Shown piece by piece: positions 58,462 through 64,000 of a stretch of 64,000 nucleotides of DNA. Location: assembly GCA_963678925.1 (NCBI GenBank), contig OY787533.1, forward strand, positions 1,116,001-1,180,000, written 5' to 3'. This DNA is from G963665925 sp963678925 (GTDB taxonomy: Bacteria; Bacillota; Clostridia; Peptostreptococcales; Acidaminobacteraceae). Made by a program: the position numbers and the translations under genes. The notes beneath the pieces are model-generated. The model worked only from the letters and a program-made list of their open reading frames with translations. It had not been told where the DNA came from and did not search any database. Position 1 is the stretch's first letter; the number at the start of each line of letters is the position of its first letter.

Positions 58462-60285
58462 CTACTCCCACACAATCCATTTCGAAATATATACAAATAA
58501 TTTAAAGATACTTTCATCACTTTGCTTAAACAGCATTAAAATAGTACCCATTCTTTTATATAGAAGTGCAAATTTATTATTTATATTTTCTTCTCGGTTT
58601 ATTTCAATAACACTATTTTGAAAATAATTCACATATATTCTATCCAGTTTGGATAACAAAACCGAATAGTATTTATTATCTACAAAATCATTATATAGTT
58701 TTTCAAAATCTGTAATTCTCGATATTTCTATTTCATTCTTTGCATCAAGATCTTCTTTCAACTTAAACAATAAACGAAATCCATGATTAAGCATATTTAT
58801 AAACGCAGTACGTTCATCAAGCATTTCTTGAAATCTGGTACCTGCTTTTTTTACATCGTACTTATTAGGCTGCAACAAGTCTCTAAAACTGACTTTATCG
58901 TCATAAACACTAAAGTCAACATTTTCCAGTTCTAGAAATCTAGCACCCTTGATCATAGCACCACCATACGTGGTATTAATAAAACTACGGTCCTTATATT
59001 TTTCAACAACGAGCTCAATGCCATTTTTAGATGCCAAAAGTCCCTTTGTAGTTTCGACTTCAACACCAAAAACATTTTCAACATGAACTTTATTTGGCAT
59101 ATTCTTACGTTTTTTTATACGTTCTGAGTCAATACCTTCAGCGTAAACTTGATTCCCAGAGTATGACATATCCATGCCGGCAAAATACACTTTGTTAAAT
59201 CCAAGTTCTAATACTGCCATCAGGGCAATATTTGCAACTGATGGTGCATCAACTATGACTTTTGTCTTACTGTCCTGTAATAGAAACTTCGAAAAATAAT
59301 CTTGTGAAATCAAGATATGAGAAGTATTGTCATAATTAACACTCCGTATTGCTTCAAAACTGATTGAACTTCCGAAACACAATAGCGTATCGCTTTTTTC
59401 TGAGTGATAATCATTTAGAACTTCCACATTCATTGACGTAGGATCATAACTAAAAATAACATCCATTTCTACATTATTTCTCAACAAAGTTCTATAGGAT
59501 GATCCTATGGCGACAATGTAACATTTTCCACTTTTGGCTATTTTTTTTAACAAGTCCATATCTCGATTTAATGATGGACCTGCACCAACTATTATTACTG
59601 AGGAGTTTGAAAAATCATGTCCACTATCTTCAATATCAAAGAAATTCGGCGTTGAAATTACATGCTTAAAATTTATGATTGAGTTGACAATCCATAGCTT
59701 TTCATAAGCTTTATTAACCCTAATAGAACCTCTTTTATCATCAAGTACACTTATAAATTGGTCTCGATATTTCTTCACTTCTTCAGGAAAAAGTCTCTCA
59801 TATTGCGGCAATACAAAAAATCTGATTTTCATAGTGCTCTTCTGAAAGAGACTAAACAGAGGAAGTGCTATATCAGCATCTTCATGCAATAGCGTAAGCG
59901 AGTTTATTTGATCAAATCTTATTTTCTTCAAATTGACATTATTAAGTAACAAACTCATTACCCAATCGTACTCAATCAAATGGATTCGAGCATATTTCGA
60001 TTTGTTATCTAACAGCCGTTTCAGAAATTCAAAGCTCCCAATACCAAAGACAATTATTTCATCGTACTCGCCTTCCAAAGCCTCATTTACCAGTAGCTCA
60101 CTTTCAACAGATACATGCTCTACACTGCTAAGATATACTTTTTCTTTATCAAGGTAATAGAGCGTAGAACCGCTCCCATTGCTATCCAGCCCAAATTCCT
60201 TTTCACTGGATTCTTTGATGTTTTTTAGCAAATTATATATTTGAACGGACTGTTTCTTTATAGATTCCAAATTTTTATATTTCAT
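58462..60285 (-). CDS. maf: Motility accessory factor (Maf) glycosyltransferase
   Basis: A 607-residue protein with the DUF115/MAF domain: SVIIVGAGPSLNRDMDLLKK, then LDVIFSYDPTS-like and APSVANIALMAVLELGFNKV, followed by YFAGMDMSYSGNQVYAEG. Maf proteins transfer pseudaminic or legionaminic acid to flagellin Ser/Thr. The gene is directly after the flagellin side of the cluster. AGGAGTGTGT precedes the start. Confidence 0.92.
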   Translation of the reverse strand: MKYKNLESIKKQSVQIYNLLKNIKESSEKEFGLDSNGSGSTLYYLDKEKVYLSSVEHVSVESELLVNEALEGEYDEIIVFGIGSFEFLKRLLDNKSKYARIHLIEYDWVMSLLLNNVNLKKIRFDQINSLTLLHEDADIALPLFSLFQKSTMKIRFFVLPQYERLFPEEVKKYRDQFISVLDDKRGSIRVNKAYEKLWIVNSIINFKHVISTPNFFDIEDSGHDFSNSSVIIVGAGPSLNRDMDLLKKIAKSGKCYIVAIGSSYRTLLRNNVEMDVIFSYDPTSMNVEVLNDYHSEKSDTLLCFGSSISFEAIRSVNYDNTSHILISQDYFSKFLLQDSKTKVIVDAPSVANIALMAVLELGFNKVYFAGMDMSYSGNQVYAEGIDSERIKKRKNMPNKVHVENVFGVEVETTKGLLASKNGIELVVEKYKDRSFINTTYGGAMIKGARFLELENVDFSVYDDKVSFRDLLQPNKYDVKKAGTRFQEMLDERTAFINMLNHGFRLLFKLKEDLDAKNEIEISRITDFEKLYNDFVDNKYYSVLLSKLDRIYVNYFQNSVIEINREENINNKFALLYKRMGTILMLFKQSDESIFKLFVYISKWIVWE

Positions 60286-60294
60286 TACACACTC

Positions 60295-60579
60295 CTAATT
60301 ATTACTAAGATTCTGCAATTTTATATACACTTCATAAATATAGTCACCAATTAGCGTAAAATTATTTTCCTCTTTTAATAAATGCATATTTTCAATGTTC
60401 CCTATAAACTCAAAAAGCAACTCCCGATTCACCCCAGATATGCCTAAAGAAATTGCATTTTGTACTTCATCGATGATTTCCACAATGGTTTTCCATGCTT
60501 TTTTATCATCGCCTACGTAAAACGACTTATAGCAAGTATCCATCAAACTAATAAGATTTTTATAACTATAACTTTCCAA
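60295..60579 (-). CDS. Small helical protein next to Maf
   Basis: A 94-residue helical protein (ISLMDTCYKSFYVGDDKKAW then KTIVEIIDEVQNAISLGI). I start it at a TTG (60579) after GGGAGGA; the frame to 60600 uses the ribosome site as coding and is unlikely. It lies between flagellin and maf, and may be a small chaperone for the transferase or flagellin. No family is recognised. Confidence 0.68.
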   Translation of the reverse strand: MESYSYKNLISLMDTCYKSFYVGDDKKAWKTIVEIIDEVQNAISLGISGVNRELLFEFIGNIENMHLLKEENNFTLIGDYIYEVYIKLQNLSNN

Positions 60580-60652
60580 TGCAGTTCCTCCCTTCAACAA
60601 TTATTTAACATCCTTTTTGTAAACTAGAACAAATGGCTTTATTCTAATTCAC

Positions 60653-60682
60653 AAAAAGGATGTCAAAACTGACATCCTTTTT
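60653..60682 (-). terminator. Terminator after flagellin
   Basis: A perfect 13-base stem (AAAAAGGATGTCA/TGACATCCTTTTT) with a four-base loop and T-run. It ends the flagellin mRNA and separates it from the glycan genes. Confidence 0.92.
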
Positions 60683-60702
60683 ATATAATCTTATGTCGGA
60701 TA

Positions 60703-62910
60703 CTATCTTAGTAGCTGTAGTACACCTTGAGGTGCTTGATTCGCTTGAGCCAACATAGATTGAGCAGCTTGTTGAAGAATGTTGTTCTTAGTGAACTCCA
60801 TCATTTCCTTAGCCATGTCTACGTCTCTGATTCGAGATTCAGAAGCTTGTAGGTTCTCAGCTGAAGTATCTAGATTCTTGATTGTGTGTTCAAGTCTGTT
60901 TTGAACTGCACCAAGTTTTGCTCTTTCGTCTGATACAGACTCAATTGCATCATTGATTACAGTAATTGCAGAAGCGGCATCTTCTTGAGAAGAAATATCA
61001 ATACCTGACTCACCACGAGCAATCTCACTTACACTAAATTCAGAAGCAACGTTCACACCGTCTAGGTCTGAGTACTCTTTAAGTGTAAATGTCAATTCAT
61101 TGCCGTCTGAATCTTCGAATGTTACTTCGCCATCATCAGTAGCAATTGTTGCAGTATCGATAGTTGCATCAGATGCATCTTTCAGAGTGAACTCGATACT
61201 TGCATCTGTACCATTTTTAATACCAGTAGCGAATTCAGAAATTAGACCAGCTTGTGTAATGTTGATTTCTGAGTCAGCACCAGTATCGCCAGCTGTAAAT
61301 ACAATCTTATCTCCGTCTAGAGTTGCAATAGCACCAGCGCCAGCACCTGAAGAAGCGATATTAATTTGATTAACCGCACCACTTAGGCTGATTACGCTAC
61401 CATCATCGCCCCAATCAACAGTTACAGATTTTGGATCGCCAGCAGCATTTGTGATTGTGAATTTAAGGTCATCACTATTGTCTGATGCAGTTGCAAGAGA
61501 CTTTTCAATATAATCGATATCTGCATCAAGTTTGAAATCGGTTGCAGAACCAACATTAGAAATTGTGAATGAAATACCATGGTTGTCGTAAGAGAATGTT
61601 CCTGTACCAGCACCAGAGATAAACGCCTGGCCACCAGATAGAATATATTCATCTTGTGAAACAACATCACCATTGTCATCAGTGATTGCTACAGTGATTT
61701 TACCACCACTACTTTCAAGATCAACACCACTTACGATGATATTTGCTGCGCCTTCAAGCCACTGAGCGTCAGTTGCATCAAGCGTAATTTTGTTGCCTGT
61801 AAATGCCATATCTGTACTACCACTTAGAGTAGAAGTCAGATTGCCGTTTCCTTGAATTGTACCTGTTAAGTCTTTATTATTTCCTGAAGCAGCATAAGTA
61901 CTGAAATCGACTTTGAACGAGTCGCCACCTGACATTGAAGCGAACTCATCAGCAGAAATTGTGAAAGAAACACCGTGAGCGTCATATACATAGTCACCAT
62001 CTGCATTTGCAGTGATTGCATCATCAACAGTAATTGTTTGCTCACCACTGTATACAACATCGATATCTACAGTTACAAAATCGCCAGAACGGCTGATAAT
62101 TAGACCACTTGATGTCAATTGACCAGATGTGTTCACTTTGTCCCAAGGTACATCAGTACCTGAAGATAGTGTTACACCATCACCATCAAATGTTAGATCT
62201 CTAGTGTTTGTTACGCCTGTAGAACTGCTTACTGTAATATCAGCAGCGTACTCATCAGTTGCAACGTCTGTACTTTTAACGATCGCACCAATAGCGCCAC
62301 CTTCAACAGCTGTTACAGTGACACCTTCAACAACGAAATCATCATCCGCTTCAACACTCTTAACAGAGTCACCAGCTGATTCCAGTGTAACTTGTGTAGA
62401 CACAACATCAAGTGCATCTGCACGCATATCACCAATTGCTAATGACATTTCTTGAGTTTCGTTTGCACCGATTTGGAATTTGATGTCATTTAGAGTACCA
62501 TCTAGAAGACTTTGCGTATTGAACTCAGTAGTATTACCAATACGTGTAATTTCTTCTGTAAGCTGGTTAATCTCATTTTGAAGTGCGTCACGGTCAGTGT
62601 CAACGTTAGTATCATTGGCAGACTGAACAGCAAGTTCACGCATACGTTGTAGAATTGCTTGTGTTTCATTAAGAGCACCCTCAGCAGTTTGGATCATTGA
62701 GATCGCATCCTGTGAGTTACGTGATGCTTGATTCAAACCACGAATCTGACCACGCATTTTTTCAGAAATCGCTAGACCAGCAGCATCGTCGCCAGCACGG
62801 TTAATTCTATAACCTGAAGATAGCTTTTCAATCGACTTTGCGCCTGCTTCTGAGTTGATTCCCAATTGACGGTGCGTATTCATCGCCATAATGTTGTTAT
62901 TAATTCTCAT
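60703..62910 (-). CDS. hag: Flagellin, large (735 residues)
   Basis: N-terminal D0/D1 (MRINNNIMAMNTHRQLGINS, then GYRINRAGDDAAGLAISEKM) and C-terminal D1/D0 (RLEHTIKNLDTSAENLQASE, then QSMLAQANQAPQGVLQLL) are canonical. Between about 170 and 640 is a large Ser/Thr/Asp-rich D2/D3 region, a likely place for legionaminic-acid glycosylation by Maf. Most flagellins are 270-550 residues, so this is long. AAGGAGGA precedes the start. The leader holds two AAGGA sites that may bind CsrA. Confidence 0.95.
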   Translation of the reverse strand: MRINNNIMAMNTHRQLGINSEAGAKSIEKLSSGYRINRAGDDAAGLAISEKMRGQIRGLNQASRNSQDAISMIQTAEGALNETQAILQRMRELAVQSANDTNVDTDRDALQNEINQLTEEITRIGNTTEFNTQSLLDGTLNDIKFQIGANETQEMSLAIGDMRADALDVVSTQVTLESAGDSVKSVEADDDFVVEGVTVTAVEGGAIGAIVKSTDVATDEYAADITVSSSTGVTNTRDLTFDGDGVTLSSGTDVPWDKVNTSGQLTSSGLIISRSGDFVTVDIDVVYSGEQTITVDDAITANADGDYVYDAHGVSFTISADEFASMSGGDSFKVDFSTYAASGNNKDLTGTIQGNGNLTSTLSGSTDMAFTGNKITLDATDAQWLEGAANIIVSGVDLESSGGKITVAITDDNGDVVSQDEYILSGGQAFISGAGTGTFSYDNHGISFTISNVGSATDFKLDADIDYIEKSLATASDNSDDLKFTITNAAGDPKSVTVDWGDDGSVISLSGAVNQINIASSGAGAGAIATLDGDKIVFTAGDTGADSEINITQAGLISEFATGIKNGTDASIEFTLKDASDATIDTATIATDDGEVTFEDSDGNELTFTLKEYSDLDGVNVASEFSVSEIARGESGIDISSQEDAASAITVINDAIESVSDERAKLGAVQNRLEHTIKNLDTSAENLQASESRIRDVDMAKEMMEFTKNNILQQAAQSMLAQANQAPQGVLQLLR

Positions 62911-63006
62911 GATAATTCCTCCTTGAAATTAAGTTGTTGGCTTCCTTGCCATGAATTGAGCTGCGCCTGCACAGTCGGCCGCCTATGCATCTGCGCTACA
63001 CATGTA

Positions 63007-63034
63007 TTATCGGCATATAAATCACATTACTTTA
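63007..63034 (-). promoter_or_regulatory. Sigma-28 promoter before flagellin
   Basis: On the minus strand TAAA, 16 bases, GCCGATAA, one base longer in spacing than the usual 15. It gives a leader of about 95 bases before the flagellin start. Confidence 0.88.
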
Positions 63035-63110
63035 ACGTTTTTTATCATATTTTTTCACATTTGTTTTTTTGATTATAAAGTAATATAACACATGTCCTCG
63101 CAAAAGAAAT

Positions 63111-63154
63111 ACCCGCTTATTGACATGTTACACTTGCATCTGTCAAAAACGGGT
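63111..63154 (-). terminator. Terminator after csrA
   Basis: CCCG and CGGG with inner TTTGACA and TGTCAAT arms make a stem between csrA and the flagellin promoter; T-rich on the minus-strand side. Confidence 0.6.
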
Positions 63155-63182
63155 ACATGACTTTCTATTTCACACATCACTG

Positions 63183-63413
63183 CTATTTATCCTTTTTAAC
63201 GAAACTTTCCAAGGATTTAATTGAAGACTTAGAGCGCGAAGCCATCTCGTTCTCTTCATTGATTTTCACATAGACTTCTTTTCTGTGTATTTCCATACTT
63301 TTTGGAGCGTCAATCCCTATACGTACACGGCCATCGCCAATATCTATGACTTGTATTTCTATTTGACCGTCTATAATGATACTTTCACTTTTTTTTCTAG
63401 AGAGAATCAACAT
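63183..63413 (-). CDS. csrA: Carbon storage regulator CsrA
   Basis: A 76-residue CsrA (MLILSRKKSESIIIDGQIEI, then VRIGIDAPKSMEIHRKEVYV). It binds GGA sites in mRNA leaders; in Bacillus it represses flagellin translation until FliW titrates it. It overlaps fliW by 17 bases, so the two are translated together. Its Ser/Lys-rich C-terminal extension is longer than the 61 residues of E. coli. Confidence 0.95.
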   Translation of the reverse strand: MLILSRKKSESIIIDGQIEIQVIDIGDGRVRIGIDAPKSMEIHRKEVYVKINEENEMASRSKSSIKSLESFVKKDK

Positions 63414-63876
63414 TTTCTTCAGCCTCTTTTTTTGTCTGTCCCTTTGCCCCGTCCTTATTGAATATTTTATGTCTTAAGTCATACTCTTCATCTAAAATAA
63501 TCTGCTTGGCCTGCCTGTTAGAGTTGTTGATTATTACCGGAGACTTGAGGTTGATTGTGGTCTCTTCTGGATTTTCTGGTATTACAACAATGGATAGAAT
63601 GGTTATATCTTCAATCTTAGCGATTTCAAGTTTCTTTACAACACTTTCAGACAAGTCAAAATCATAGTCTGCTTTAAATAAAAATGGGTTGGTCACAACA
63701 AAAGTAAGCTCCTGATTTTCAACATTTTGCAGCCAACCAAATGCAAACTCCGGATCTGCGCTATTGATGTAAATGTACTCCTTCAACTCAGGAAATCCCA
63801 AGATGCCTTCTTTGAATCTAATTACGTCATTTTCCGAGTACTCGATTTCTCCTAGAAAATCATTCATAATCTTCAT
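63397..63876 (-). CDS. fliW: Flagellar assembly factor FliW
   Basis: A 159-residue FliW. FKEGILGFPELKEYIYINSA, then ENQELTFVVTNPFLFKADYD and LSIVVIPENPEETTINLKSP are family blocks. FliW binds CsrA and flagellin, linking flagellin level to translation. AAAGGGG precedes the ATG at 63876. It is followed by csrA and preceded by a DUF6470 gene. Confidence 0.95.
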   Translation of the reverse strand: MKIMNDFLGEIEYSENDVIRFKEGILGFPELKEYIYINSADPEFAFGWLQNVENQELTFVVTNPFLFKADYDFDLSESVVKKLEIAKIEDITILSIVVIPENPEETTINLKSPVIINNSNRQAKQIILDEEYDLRHKIFNKDGAKGQTKKEAEENVDSL

Positions 63877-63888
63877 ATGCGTTCCCCT

Positions 63889-64000
63889 TTATATTTCAAT
63901 GTCAATGCTTGATTCTGTTGTCCAGATTTCAAGGCTTGGATACTGTTTCATAGAAATGTTCACAGCACCCGGAGTATAGTTGCTGACTATTTCTGGAGTT
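63889..64000 (-). CDS. DUF6470 family protein, C-terminal part only
   Basis: The last 36 codons of a gene that starts beyond the right edge: ...SNYTPGAVNISMKQYPSLEI then WTTESSIDIEI and TAA. The YPSLEI-SSIDIEI end matches DUF6470 (YviE) proteins, which lie next to fliW in Bacilli and Clostridia. Its role in flagellar assembly is not known. The gene is cut by the window. Confidence 0.72.
   Translation of the reverse strand, partial: TPEIVSNYTPGAVNISMKQYPSLEIWTTESSIDIEI

Noticed and set aside
1..64000. tRNA, rRNA or insertion-sequence genes
   Set aside because: No cloverleaf, rRNA core sequence or IS transposase was recognised by eye apart from MuA; a computed scan could still find a tRNA.

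Overview
The window is chromosomal DNA of a motile, flagellated Clostridia-like Firmicute. The evidence is strong AAGGAGG-type ribosome binding sites, DUF5317 membrane proteins, long-form HPF, and a csrA-fliW-DUF6470 cluster beside flagellin. The exact genus cannot be read from the sequence. An almost complete Mu-like transposable prophage with a contractile tail occupies about 1 to 34050, and possibly a little further right. The host chromosome follows to 64000.

The prophage reads right to left, with its repressor end inside the window and its tail-fibre end cut off by the left edge. From the right it has end-type repeats (34023-34138), an S24 repressor (33177 region, + strand), an early leader, and a mixed-strand accessory block (30769-32661). 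The early genes follow: small regulators, MuA, MuB, a Gam-like protein, GemA and small zinc-ribbon proteins. After these come an endolysin and a Mor-type activator closed by a strong terminator at about 21918-21966. The late operon then runs unbroken to position 1: holin, DUF2730, Gp26-like and DUF3486 proteins, terminase, portal, Mu F-like head protein, protease with a nested scaffold start, cement, capsid, connectors, sheath, tube, two-frame tail chaperone, tape measure, Dit, hub, spike, gp25, J and I proteins, and tail fibres. The last protein has a formylglycine-enzyme/C-lectin fold. Its end, cut at base 1, looks like a diversity-generating retroelement (DGR) variable region. I take this to be this phage's answer to Mu's invertible tail-fibre segment.

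Host genes from 34537 begin with a PAS-GGDEF diguanylate cyclase. It converges on secA-prfB, where prfB carries the classical programmed +1 frameshift. Next come a heptad-repeat coiled-coil protein and a cluster with two DUF5317 membrane proteins, a membrane HD-GYP phosphodiesterase, an unannotated 25-residue hydrophobic peptide gene and a conserved unknown. A 73-bp tandem repeat whose internal hairpin shows a compensatory change precedes hpf.

The right third (45332-64000) is a flagellar and flagellin-glycosylation region on the minus strand: an FlgN-like protein, neuA/neuC/neuB/neuD, fliS, a FliT-like protein, fliD and flaG (with a sigma-28 promoter). A DUF4915 protein, a WbpG/PseA-type amidotransferase, a PtmE-like guanylyltransferase, LegC, LegB, a Maf glycosyltransferase, a small helical protein, a 735-residue flagellin (sigma-28 promoter), csrA, fliW and the tail of a DUF6470 gene complete it. 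Together these would make a nucleotide-activated legionaminic-type sugar, attach it to flagellin before export, and adjust flagellin translation through FliW-CsrA.
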